NCBI RefSeq assembly: GCF_030272615.1
Contig: NC_081405.1
Span: 611,749,065-611,813,064 of the forward strand
Length of the DNA: 64,000 nt
Source: Cryptomeria japonica
Lineage: Eukaryota; Streptophyta; Pinopsida; Cupressales; Cupressaceae
Direction of reading: 5' to 3'
In this document: in pieces, positions 53,947 through 64,000 of the stretch
Layout: each line of letters opens with the position of its first letter
How positions within the stretch are numbered: the stretch's first letter is position 1
Position numbers and translations under genes: made by a program
Notes under the pieces: generated by a model
Seen by the model: the letters and a program-made list of their open reading frames with translations, nothing else
What the model was told of the DNA's origin: nothing
Database searches by the model: none

Positions 53947-55204
53947 ATGGACAGCAGAGCAGGCTCTGCCATGGCGGCTGATGTTTTTCTAGACCCTCCC
54001 TTGTGTTTTGCTGATAAGAATGTAGTAGGAATACGTATGAGACCTGTGGCACTACCGTCCAGTGAGGAGTATATTGATATCGCTATAGTTGGCAGGAAAA
54101 ACGAAAGAGGAATTTTGGTTTCCCTGGCTGGTTCCAATGATGATAGTGCCAACGTGGTTAACAAACAGACTGCAACAGAAGGAAACGGCTCCTATGGCTT
54201 AACATTTGTAGGCGAAGGGCAGCAGCGTGCTCTGCAAGAGTTGGACAAGAAGAGTTTCGTAACGCCTTTGCGGAATCTGTGTGTTGATTTTGGTTGTTTC
54301 GGTGCTGCAACCGTTCCGCCTAATGATAATGAAAAGGATGTAACGCTTCTCTGCGAGAATGTAATGGTTTCGACTGCTGATGATAATAAGGATGTAACGC
54401 CTCTGCCCGCTTATGAGGAAGAGAAGAAAAGTGCCAATTTTAGAGGCTGTGGGCCCAGGGATAAGTCTGTGGTGTCTGAGAAGAATGCAGAGGAAGACTT
54501 CTACAATCCTAGAGCCCGAGAACCTGTGCTACAAGGCGACTTCAATATCGTGAAGAACAGAGATCGTGGCGACAGGGGCAACAGGGGTTATGGTGGTTTT
54601 GACGATGAGATAAGACAGGGTTCTGATAGGGATATTCCCTCTAGGGATGATGAGGTTGATAATTGGTGTACCATGAAGAAATCTATGCCGCCTCCAAGGG
54701 ATCAGCCTAAGAGGTGCCGCTACAATGAGAATACGAGGTATTGGTGGTGGTGATTCCAAAGCTGATGAAGTGGACTACTGGGGCATTGGAAAACAGTTTA
54801 ACCCTGGTCTACCCCCCTCAGAGAGGAGATCTATGAGATTTGGTTCTAGCTACAGAGACCCTGGATTGGATTCCGACCGTTGGGGAAAGAAAGAGTCTTT
54901 TACTGATGATCAGTTCGAGAGGCCCCGTTTTTCTTTGAATCTGAGAACCACATCTGATCCAGTTTTGAATCATGTTGGCGCTGATGGTACTCCAAGGCTG
55001 GCCAGGGATAACCCCTTCGGAAAGGCCCGTCCACAGGAGGAGAAGAACAGGTTTTTAGATTTTACGTTAAGGGGGAGCATAAGAGCATATGACCATGTTC
55101 TGTTTGAATTCACTAGTTCTTCCGTGGATGGAGGAGTAGTTTATTCTGAAGCTGGTGGTTTTGTGCCTGTAAGAGTTGTAAGAGTAGATTTCTTTAACGA
55201 GTAG
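53947..55204 (+). pseudogene. eIF4B-like sequence captured in element B
   Basis: eIF4B is the plant translation initiation factor that helps the eIF4A helicase. First frame, 53947-54753: an unrecognised N-terminal part, then ARNRDRGDRGNRGYGG-like basic/Gly-rich sequence (RDRGDRGNRGYGGFDDEI) and SRDDEVDNWCTMKKSMPPPR. After a frameshift near 54735 the second frame, to 55204, gives GGGDSKADEVDYWGIGKQF, NPGLPPSERRSMRFGSSYRD, DSDRWGKKESF, ERPRFSLNLRT and DNPFGKARPQEEK. The repeated (S/K)ADEVDxWG units followed by RPRLxLxxR and NPFGxARPREE are the hallmarks of plant eIF4B as I recall them. The C-terminal end diverges into element sequence. It has no introns, so an RNA-derived capture is likely. Confidence 0.7.
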
Positions 55205-55330
55205 ATTTCTTTAACTCTTTGACATGGAGAAACTTAATTCGAAGTTTTTTGGAACAGAGTTTGACGAAATTCAAATCTTTGATGGGTCTAGTCGTAACAT
55301 GAGTTTGCATGAATGTGGTGGTTGGATTTC

Positions 55331-55341
55331 AAAGGGAAGAT
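55331..55341 (+). promoter_or_regulatory. Element B polypurine tract
   Basis: aaagggaagat directly upstream of the 3' LTR TGTTGGG. Confidence 0.8.
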
Positions 55342-55576
55342 TGTTGGGAATGTGAAGTCTAACAGTCACATGACCTTTCCCATTCTCCATCTCTCCTTCT
55401 TTTAGCTGAATATGATTGTATAAATAGATGTGCATAGTCATATATTGATGAATAAAGAGAGTTCCCTACATGAGAGTGGATGCAGCCTTTATGGTGAACA
55501 ACTATAAATATTTGTGTCTGGTGTCCTTGTTTATTTCTTGATTCATTTATGTTTCTATGTTCATTTTGAATCAACA
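55342..55576 (+). repeat. Element B 3' LTR, 235 bp
   Basis: TGTTGGGAATGTGAAGTC to TTTTGAATCAACA. TATA box TATAAATA at 55419-55426. It retains the canonical TG start that the 5' LTR lost. Confidence 0.93.
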
Positions 55577-55581
55577 GTTAT

Positions 55582-56889
55582 TAGTTCCTGTCCATGGTAG
55601 GAATACTTATGCATTCACCATGGTGTTAAATAGCTATTATTTATTGTCCTTGACAACCAATCAATGTTTAAAATTTTTCAAACTAAAATGATTTTTTGTT
55701 TTTTCAAAAGTTGACATGCACAATTTTTAACAAAAATATTTTAAAACATGATTTATTTAATTTCAGTAGGCCTAAAATTTAATTTTTATCAAAAAAATAA
55801 AATAAAATTTTCCTATAGTTATTATTACTGACATCACTTTTTATACTTCATTAAATTAAATATCAAAATCACATTTAAAGAATGAAGTACATAACTAAAT
55901 ATTTTAATATAAATTTGACATGCCATTAATTACTGAACTTCCAATGTAACATATTTTAATATTTTAAATGTACGTGATAAACCATGTGCATTGTTTAACG
56001 TGCATGTGGGCTCTAATTTTTTATGGATGTTATTGCGAATTTGGCTGCTGAGTAGTAGGTCCCACGTGGAATTCTACAATCTTCATTGCTTTCCTTACAT
56101 TTATTTGGAGGGAACAACGTCAAGTCATCCATGGAAAATATTATTAAATTTTATTAGAAGGTTTATATTATTATTTTTTATAAGAGTTTAAAAGTTTAAT
56201 TTGTTGATTATGTGACAATTTGTATTTAACGATAAGTTGGTATTTGGAGGTACAAGTTTCACTTCAAGTAAATTAATTTTATATTATAAATTATTATGAA
56301 TAAGATTATTTAATAAGCTATATATTGTCATTTATTTTTTATTGTTATATTAATTATACATACATTAATTTTTATTATTTTAAAATATTTTATATTAATT
56401 ATATTAGAAGTTTTAAATTTATTAGTTTTCTTATAAAAATAATAATATATAATTAAAAATATAAGTATATTATTATTTTAAAAATTGATTTATATTATAT
56501 AAAAATAAAACTTACAAAATATGTTTTAATGTCTATATAAGGTTCCTTCAAACGGAAATCTTTGTGGATGTTATGATATTAAGATTTTTATTAAGAATTT
56601 TATGAATCCAAATAATATTTTAAATAATATAACTTATATTATTATATCATGTGTAAATTCATTTAAAAATATATATTATGATTATATATTGCATTTTATA
56701 GTAAAAATTATTAGATATAAATATAATATAATATATAATTATTATTAGAGGGGTGAATATATATATAATCTAGTAACACTCATTTTAAACAATTAAAATT
56801 AAATCTTTTCAACTACAAGAGTTTTTTAATTAAAATTTTCTAATATTCATTTTCTAATATTAAAATTGGAATTTTAATATATTAAATTA
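55582..56889. other. AT-rich intergenic DNA
   Basis: No gene, RNA or element boundary recognised. Confidence 0.5.
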
Positions 56890-57290
56890 AAATTTGATAA
56901 CACTAACTTCTCTTCTCTCCCTTCTTCTCCCTCTCTACCTATCTCTCTTTAGCTCCCCCCCTCTCTCTATGTGCTTCTATCCCTTTCTCTCTCTATCATT
57001 TTATCATATTGCCACATATACCTCTATTTCCCCCTCTCCCTCTCCCTATATACCTATCTATCTCTTCCACTCCCTATATACTCATCTATCTCTCTCTTTC
57101 TCTCTATCTCTCTACCTTTATCTCTCCCTCTACCTCTTCCTCTCTATCTATCTATCTCCTTATCTATATCTCTCTCTTTTTATTTTTATCTTTTCCTCCA
57201 CCTTTCTCTACCTCTCTATGTATTTCTCTCCCTCTCCCTCTCCCTCTCCCTCTATTTCTATTTTTATTCACTCTAAACTAATTATACTAA
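56890..57290. repeat. CT-rich microsatellite region
   Basis: About 400 bp of tctctc, ctctat and ctccct variants on the plus strand. The long L/S/Y/P frames here in all three plus frames are by-products. It is followed by actctaaactaatta...aatggtaggaa, as at 40570-40616. Confidence 0.85.
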
Positions 57291-57320
57291 TGGTAGGAAC
57301 TTGAGGCTTTGCGTCTTTGT

Positions 57321-57545
57321 TAATTGTCAAATCTAAGATATTTAGATCCTTGTTTATTTCTTATCTTGTTTATTTCTTGGTTCATTTATGTTTCTATGTT
57401 CATTTTGAATCAACAGTTATTAATTGTCAAATCTAAGATATTCAGATCCTTGTTTATTTCTTATCTTGTTTATTTCTTGGTTCATTTATGTTTCTATGTT
57501 CATTTTGAATCAACAGTTATTAATTGTCAAATCTAAGATATTCAG
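57321..57545. repeat. 100-bp tandem repeat containing the element B LTR tail
   Basis: Two full copies plus a partial third, starting at 57321, 57421 and 57521 (taattgtcaaatctaagata). Each full unit contains ggttcatttatgtttctatg and cattttgaatcaaca, the last part of the element B LTR, followed by gttatta, the same bases that follow element B itself. Copies differ at only one or two bases. Confidence 0.85.
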
Positions 57546-59740
57546 ATCTATTTTTGTATACTCTCAATAAAAATGAAGCAACTGCAAGGACATTGGTTTT
57601 TGTTATATTTGATTTGATTAAATATATAAAATATTTGTTAAACCTGAGCACGATATATGTGTTTATGAGGTTAAAAAGATTACAGCTTACGTGATGTTAA
57701 AATGATTGAAGGCCGTCACGCTAACATTTACGTGCTAAGACTGCCTGGGTGAATTGCGCTAGGTCGAAAAAGAAAGAAGAGTGGAGAGCAACTATTCTGC
57801 AAGCTAGTTATTTTCAGAAGCAAATCTTGAGGTAAGTTGTAGTTATCTCATTGTGTTGTTCTGTCCTTTTATGCGTAGACACTTTCGTACCATTAAACTT
57901 CCTCTTGAATGGCTGCAAAAATGTTGCCTGAATAAGTTGATGCAGTAGCTGTACGGAGATTGGAGATTGGTTTTCATTTTTACTTTTTTGGAGAAACTAT
58001 ATAGTTTGTAATCAACATAGAAAGAAATGTATTGATTTTATTTTGAGCTTATGAGAAATATATCTTGTATTTAATCTTACAAAAAGTTACGAGATTAACC
58101 ATGCAAATTATGATCCAAGTATAGTTATTTTCTGTTCAGAAAAACAAATCAAGATATGAGAAATGGCAAATTTAATCTTAGATATATATGGAACTATTTT
58201 CGTAGGAAGGACGTTTTTCTCTTAAAAGTATGTTTATTCTTGAATAAATAATTTTTAAAAATATCATATTTAATGGAATTTTCCCTGAATTGCATAGATA
58301 TTGTGGAAATAAAATTAGTTGGATTTGAAGCAAATATTGTACTAAAAGTTTAATAAGATATAAATAGAGTAGTTTCATTTGCTATAAACCTTTCCTTCTT
58401 ATTTCATTGTAATCAAGTGCAATACCACATGGTCATAAGTAGCATAATTATTTTCAATGGGTTTTCTCAAAAGTACTATAATTTTGTAGGATACGGTTAA
58501 AGTTAATGGTTATATGATCATATTTATGTATCTTGATAAAATGTATAATCAAAATTTAGACACTAAATTTGTAGGCTGTGATCATTACATTTCATGGCTA
58601 GTAGTGTTTTTTTATGAATAAATATCTATTATATTACCTTTAAAAAAGATGTATTATACTAATTCACAATAGAAAAAAGAATCACAAACAAAATTCTCCT
58701 ACAATTATTTTCATTTCATATAATTATATTTTACTGAATAAAAAATAAATAAAAATTATTTAGAAAAGAATACTCACCTCAAATTAATTAACTATAAAAT
58801 ACCACTTCACAATTGTCATTGTTAGAACCCACTTTCTACTTTAAATGCATTATAAAGTTCTGAAGTAGCATTATAAAGTTCCTCTAGAGGAAGTTGTGAA
58901 CATTAATGTCATTATGAGTAGTATGCCAGAAATACAATATTAGGTAAGAAATAAAATAATTTTTTAAGTTAAATAAAAAATTAAGTAAATAAAATAATTT
59001 TAAATGTATTTTTATATATATTTTTTAATTTAAAAAAAAAAGATATATTTAAGATATTTTTAATTTAGGATGTATTTGTATAAATTTATATCTTTTTTTG
59101 AATATATATCTTTGTCTAGTCATAATTAATATTTATTTAAGTATTATTCCTTATTATATATTTATATCTATCTATGATTTAATTTTATTCATAAATTTAT
59201 ATTATTATTAAATAATTAATGTCTCATAAATTTTATTTTCTCATTTTTGCATTCTAGCTTAAACTACATATCTCTTGCTATTTTAGCATATGTCCTACTT
59301 GCAAGGAAAGATTATCTAGACGAGCATCAAAATTAAAACCATCCATATCTTTCAAGAAACCATAAATGTATTAAATGTATCCAACTTGAAGAACATAATG
59401 GCTCACATCTTACATTATACAATTATTTTATGTTATATTTAAGACTGCCAAACTTTTCCCCTATATTACTATCGGCTTTACCATTGCACCTCTATTTGAT
59501 GCAAGTGCTAGTGTAGGCAGTTTTGAGATTTGTTAATTCATGCTCCAACATGACCCACTCATGTTGGGTGTCTCGCTTTCGCAAAACTAACATCTCACTT
59601 AGAAAAAGTGTTTACCGAAGCTCCTTGGAATGAATCATTAATGGATGATATACTTAGTTGAATCTCTCTTAAAAAAAGGAAGTTCGCATGAGCATATAAA
59701 CAATGGTGGTCAGGCATTGAATATGTGGGATGTATATATA
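57546..59740. other. Intergenic DNA, no gene supported
   Basis: The segment 57680-57830 has higher GC and ends with aatcttgaggtaagttg, a good splice-donor match, so a 5' exon or leader is imaginable but has no protein support. The rest is AT-rich. No element boundary seen before the gypsy LTR. Confidence 0.35.
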
Positions 59741-60943
59741 TATAGCGTCATAAAGTTGTGACCCTTGCAATTTTTGACCACATTAGGGTCCTCACGCATT
59801 CAAATCAAACCCTTAAGTCTGATCAGAGACTGGAGACTTGCTTAGCACCTGAAAACTACATCTTTCTTGCCTTCCGCACTGCCTGAATTGCATCTTGTCC
59901 TGAAAAAAAGGGCAGGATAGGGGCGTGGCGCCCCTATCCTTGCCCTATTTTGGGGCAGGACCCTTTCCAATTGTGCTTGGGTGGTTGTGCATTGAGTGGG
60001 AAAAATCCCCCAGTGTCGGCCTGTGACGGAAAATAAGTCAATTAGCCCTAATTGATGAGTATATAAGTCGCATTTGCCCCCTCATTTGCAGAAGTTCAAC
60101 ATGTAGAAAATTTGGATAAGCGATAAGACAAATACATGAGATCACACATTTAAGCATTTAAGAGCATTCAAGCATTCCTTTCTAGAATTGAGCATTCTCA
60201 AGTCTCCTTTCAAGGCTAAGTGTTGTATTCAAGTCAAGGATTCAACCATTGAAGAGGAAATTCATTCCAACATTCAACTTCATACAAGAAATTCTATCAA
60301 AATTTCTATAACAACCTCCCTTGAGGTGATTTACATTTCATTATTTCATTTACATTTACTTGCAAGTACCTTCTTTCATCATTTGGTTAATTCCAAAATT
60401 GGGGTTTGACCTGAAGGCAAACCCCCAATCCCAACCCCTTTTCCTCTCTTTTCTATGTGTAGGCTGCAAGTGCACAACTGTACTTTTGGATTTGGACTCC
60501 ATTTGCAGTGGCGGAAAAACCCTTTTCATTTCACAGATTTTTCAAAGGGCCGTGTACACTTCCACCACGGTCTAGGCATTTTTTTCTCAAATTCGTAGGG
60601 TGGCTTCGTCTCAGCATATTATTACTAGATCTAGGTGCACAACTTCATCCTACGCTTCTATCTTGAGCTATAATCTGATCTTTATCACTTTTTCACTTGG
60701 TCATAAGTACACAAATCAATAAAATCAAATCTCATTCCAAAAGAGGGGATCATCTTACCATTCTTATATCACTCAGAATTCAATCTCCTTCTTTGGAGGT
60801 TGAACCTAGCACATTTCCCCCCTCTTCTAATGTAATGTGTGAAAAGTGTTTGAAGGGAAATCTGAAATGAAACTTTCATCTCTTCTCAGGGAAGAAAAGA
60901 TTTCCTCTAGATCTCTCATTCGCTCATTTTTCCCAACATTACA
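59741..60943 (+). repeat. Gypsy 5' LTR, about 1.2 kb
   Basis: The right end ttcccaacattaca is fixed by the primer-site-like sequence. The left edge is estimated at tatagcgtcataaag (a mutated TG) or 10 bp earlier at tgtatatata. It contains a strong hairpin at 59911-59945. Without the partner LTR the left edge cannot be confirmed. Confidence 0.6.
59911..59945. other. Strong inverted repeat (hairpin) in the gypsy LTR
   Basis: ggataggggcg, loop tgg, cgcccctatcc: an 11-bp perfect stem, extended by ggca/tgcc with a one-base bulge. It could fold in element RNA. Confidence 0.85.
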
Positions 60944-60960
60944 TTTTGGTGAACCCAACG
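60944..60960 (+). promoter_or_regulatory. Primer-binding-site-like sequence
   Basis: TTTTGGTGAACCCAACG next to the LTR end, sharing TTTTGGTGAAC with the gacacc element at 34911. Confidence 0.55.
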
Positions 60961-62085
60961 TCTTACAGGCTTTATTCTGACAATCATTGCATATTTTTCA
61001 TTTACAAGTTTAATTTTTCTACAAACTTAGTGGTTAATTCATTCAAAACCCTAGTTTTTAAAATTGAAATTGAACTTGTGTTTTATAAAAATTGCTTGTT
61101 ATTGTCTTAGATCCGAAAATTGCTTTGTTTGTCAAATTCAATTTCTTCATTGCCTTGTTCAGTTTGCAAATCAAATTCACAAAATTAAGAGGTTAATTGT
61201 CAAAACCCTAATTTTTTATAATCATATTGAAATTGTGCAAAAAATGAATTTCCATTTATTTTTTAGATTTGTGATTTTTTTCAGACTTATCTTCTATCCT
61301 ACAATTCAAAATTTCAATTTCCCTCCTTTTTTTTTCAAACTTCAAAATTTTAAAAATTAAGTGGTTAGGTCCTAAAACCCTAATTTTTAAAATTAATTGG
61401 ATTTTGTACAAATTTCAATTAATTTCATTCAAATTAAGATTTCTAAACATTCTCCAAGGTGTCCCTCCCCTTTAGGTTTGACCATTTTCAAATTTTCAGT
61501 CAAATTCTCTTTTTTCTTGAAAAACCCTAATAAGGTCCTATTTTCACATTTGAACCTTATTTTTGCCTATCTAGAAATAATAAAATTCGCCAATTTTTTG
61601 GGATTAGATTTAAAATCATCGTAATATTCATCCCTAAAAATTTTGAAAACAATTGCTCAGACCATGTACATTTTCGCCGCGGTCCTCAGTTTTTTTCCCA
61701 AAATTTCGGGAGACTGTTATGACTGTATTTAATAGCCTAAATCTAGAATATTGGCCGATTTTGTCATTTTTTGATATCTCTAAAATAAAAAATATCTCCA
61801 AAATTCAACATTTCAAAATTTTTAGAAATTTTTTTAAATTAAGAGGTTAATTATAATCTGCCCTGATTTTAAAGATTCTTTTTTTTATCAATTTTAAAAT
61901 TAAGTGGTATCCCCTTGGCCCTAATTTTAAAATTCCAATTTCCTTTGATTTATTATTCTGGAATTTGTGTCATTATCTTCCTCCAACAAAGTTCAAATTG
62001 TTTAATCATTATTTTCTTAAATTTTGCATTACTCAATTTCGTAAGCTTTGTTCAAAATTCAAAATTTTAATTTTCCCTCTAGTGC
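60961..62085 (+). repeat. Gypsy leader with repeated AAACCCTAA-type motif
   Basis: A untranslated leader of about 1.1 kb. A motif of the form aaattaagnggttaattn, then aaaaccctaatttttaaaat, recurs in whole or part near 61030, 61180, 61350, 61835 and 61895. Short ORFs here are T-rich shadows. A further pair of similar segments (ccgtgtacacttccaccacg at 60550, ccatgtacattttcgccgcg at 61660) links leader and LTR. Confidence 0.6.
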
Positions 62086-63970
62086 ATGAGTTTTACCACT
62101 ATTAGTCCTACCTATAATATCCCCATTAGACAAAGAATTATAATTAAGGCTTCCCAAGGCTTGATTACTAAGGAGATGGAGCATAATTTGGGTGACTTGT
62201 TTAATGAGGATAATGCTAATTCTTCCCATCTTAATCATGAACCCATTTATCCAATTGATGAATCCCATGATGAACACAAAGAAGCTTTGACTAGAGTTTC
62301 CATATATCAAATTTCAAAATTGGACAATCAATTTGATAACTTTCAACAATGGACGTCCCAAGAGTACTCTAATAGTTGAAGCTCTTTCATTAATTGAAGG
62401 CCTTAAACACATGATTCAAAGTGCTAAGAATGGAATTGATATATTGTGTGTCATTGCTCATATTGTTGATTCTAATGTTATTCTTATCGAGAGTTGTGCT
62501 GATAAATTAGGTTATTCAAAACCTTCAACTCAAATTAATTCTTCTAAATCTTTGACCATTTCAATGGCTAGTATTCCCACTTTCACTTCAAACATCATGA
62601 CTACATCAATTCAAAATGTTATTCCTACAACCATTGGTCATGGGGGCAATCCCTCTTCTTCATTTAATCCTCCATCTTTACCTATGTCTTCCATAAGTAT
62701 TCAAATTATTTCTCAACCAATCAATGTGACACAAGGGGGCAATTCATTCAACAATTTTGTTCCTCCTTTAAGGGTCTCATTCCTATGCAATCATCACCTA
62801 TGTCTACTTATAATAATGTCTCACCACCTTATTCTCAATCCATGCCTCCCTTAAATAACATCACACTACCTTCTCAATCAACCATGTCTAACATCAATTC
62901 TTCTACTGAAGCAACCATTAACAATCTTGCTCAAATTGTGTCTTCCTTATAACAACAAATTGCTTTCATGAGTCGATCCAAGTTTAGTGTGCCTACCTTT
63001 GATGTTATGAGCCCACTTTCTCTTGATATTGTTAAATCCATGCCACCTAAGCATGTGGAGGTCGCTCAATTGAAACTCTATAATGGAAAAGGTGATCCTC
63101 TTACACATGTTAAAACATTTCAAACCTTGTGTACTAATTTTTCTTATGATCAAAGATTGCTTGCAAAATTGTTTACAAGAACATTAAGAGACAAGCCTTT
63201 ACAATGGTATTTCTCTTTTTCTTCTTATTCCATCACTTCTTTTCAACAACTAGAAAATGCTTTCATCCAACAATTTAAAAATAACATTGGTCCTAAAATC
63301 ACTTTGACTGATTTAATGCATTGTAAACAAGGTGTTAAAGAAAAAATGACCGATTCATCCGTAGATATAAGCATTTGTGTGATCAAATTTCTTTTCATGT
63401 ACCTGATAATGATATTCAAAAAAAAATTATTTCTAATTTGAAAAAATATATTAGGGAAAATCTTCTTTTGTCTGAGTTTACTTCCTTTCTGTAGTTGTGC
63501 ACAACACTCCATAATTATCAACTGGTTGTGAGTCAAATGGATCAATCCACTTGTATGGCTCAGGTGATAAAGGGGAGAATGTTCAACAACCGTTTACGAA
63601 GTTCAAACCAACAAAAAGCTTCGTCAAGTTCAATGATACAATAAAAAACAAAAATGTGAATGCTACAACAGGCGTGCCTTCTATTTCTAATTTTTTAAAA
63701 AGAGAAAGACAATTTACTCCTTTGAATGAATCTTTACATAATATTTTGTCTCAGTTGTTGCAAAGAAATGTTATCAAACTTCCTCCTATAAAACAAGTTG
63801 ATCCTTCTAAACTTGCATCCCCTTATTTTGATCATAATTCCTTTTGTCAATTTCATCGTCAGCCTGGTCATGATACTGAGAAATATTTCGCATTGAAAAG
63901 TAAGATTCAAGATTTGATTGATAACAATACTATATCTATGGCAGGTGTGAATGATAAGGGCAATAAATAA
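62086..63970 (+). pseudogene. Gypsy gag, frameshifted
   Basis: N-terminal part MSFTTISPTYNIPIRQRIII, acidic linker, then after a frame change near 62350 VEALSLIEGLKHMIQSAKNG and a long S/P/N/Q-rich spacer. The capsid-type domain (Retrotrans_gag) follows at 62968: SKFSVPTFDVMSP, VEVAQLKLYNGKGDPLTHVK, FTRTLRDKPLQWYF, FQQLENAFIQQFKNN. After another shift (63551-63970): FTPLNESLHNILSQLLQRNV, IKLPPIKQVDPSKLASPYF, FCQFHRQPGHDTEKYFALKS, a CxxH...H zinc-finger-like motif whose expected late Cys is Tyr. At least three frame changes. Translation start at 62086 is a guess. Confidence 0.8.
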
Positions 63971-64000
63971 ATAGCTCCTCCTAATCAAAATCTTAAAAAT

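Larger units (their letters stand above)
52179..55576 (+). mobile_element. Element B: short-LTR chimeric retroelement with captured eIF4B-like sequence
   Basis: LTRs are at 52179-52418 and 55342-55576, target duplication GTTAT at 52174-52178 and 55577-55581, a tRNA-Met primer site right after the 5' LTR (TTGGTATCAGAGCC) and a purine tract aaagggaagat before the 3' LTR. The 2.9-kb interior has no protease, integrase or RT. It holds the WWDGW family segment and a long eIF4B-like stretch. By eye the LTRs differ at roughly one base in eight, so the insertion is old. Confidence 0.9.
59741..64000 (+). mobile_element. Gypsy-type LTR retrotransposon, 5' part, cut by window edge
   Basis: 5' LTR about 59741-60943, primer-site-like TTTTGGTGAACCCAACG at 60944, an approximately 1.1-kb leader, then gag to 63970. 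Pol and the 3' LTR lie outside the window. The gag domain and the primer region place it with Ty3/gypsy-like elements. Confidence 0.8.

Noticed and set aside
56894-57304. Long leucine/serine-rich membrane protein ORFs in all three plus frames
   Set aside because: They are translations of a CT-rich microsatellite.
57680-57840. 5' exon of a host gene ending at a GTAAGT donor
   Set aside because: Only one splice-site match and no open frame or partner exon; mentioned in the intergenic note but not called.

Overview
This window looks like nuclear DNA of a seed plant with a large, transposon-filled genome. A gymnosperm is my best guess, but the sequence does not prove it. It is AT-rich, and almost everything recognisable is retroelement: Ty1/copia and Ty3/gypsy-type LTR elements, one long LINE, tRNA-derived SINEs and solo LTRs. 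Nearly all the coding sequence is broken by stops and frameshifts. I found no intact host gene, and nothing prokaryotic or organellar.

Layout. 1-4359: the 5' end, on the minus strand, of an LTR element whose LTR starts TGTAGACACC (called the 'gacacc' family here). It interrupts a minus-strand copia element (4360 to about 8985), which also carries an antisense solo LTR of its own family (4985-6309). 9-18.6 kb: AT-rich sequence with two solo LTRs that have exact 5-bp target duplications (10996-11826 and 13564-14311), short dispersed repeats and a retroposed segment. 18.7-39.0 kb: a four-level nest. A degenerate telomere-like (TTAGGG-type) array is split by a gacacc element (19622-38836, target duplication GTTAA). 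Its 5' LTR is split by a minus-strand LINE (19821-33718, 15-bp target duplication). The LINE is in turn split by a minus-strand copia element (21366-26384) flanked by an unusually long, exact 34-bp duplication. 39.4 and 41.1 kb: two SINEs with 14-bp target duplications.

42.4-55.6 kb is the most interesting part. Two short-LTR, non-autonomous elements, A (42420-51635, minus) and B (52179-55576, plus), have related LTRs, the same initiator-tRNA-Met primer site and a related short protein segment containing WWDGW. Each carries a stretch resembling a host gene: an ArfGAP (AGD6/AGD7-like) C-terminal segment in A and an eIF4B-like segment in B. They look like members of one gene-capturing retroelement family. 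A is itself interrupted by a relatively young copia element (45209-50846). Between A and B lies a possible terminal exon of a real gene.

55.6-59.7 kb is AT-rich with a CT-rich microsatellite and a 100-bp tandem repeat built from the tail of element B's LTR. 59.7-64 kb is the 5' LTR, long leader and gag of a gypsy-type element that runs off the window.

The genes do not form a pathway. The history readable here is repeated insertion followed by decay, with most premature stops explained by C-to-T change at CAG or CGA codons, as expected for methylated transposons.
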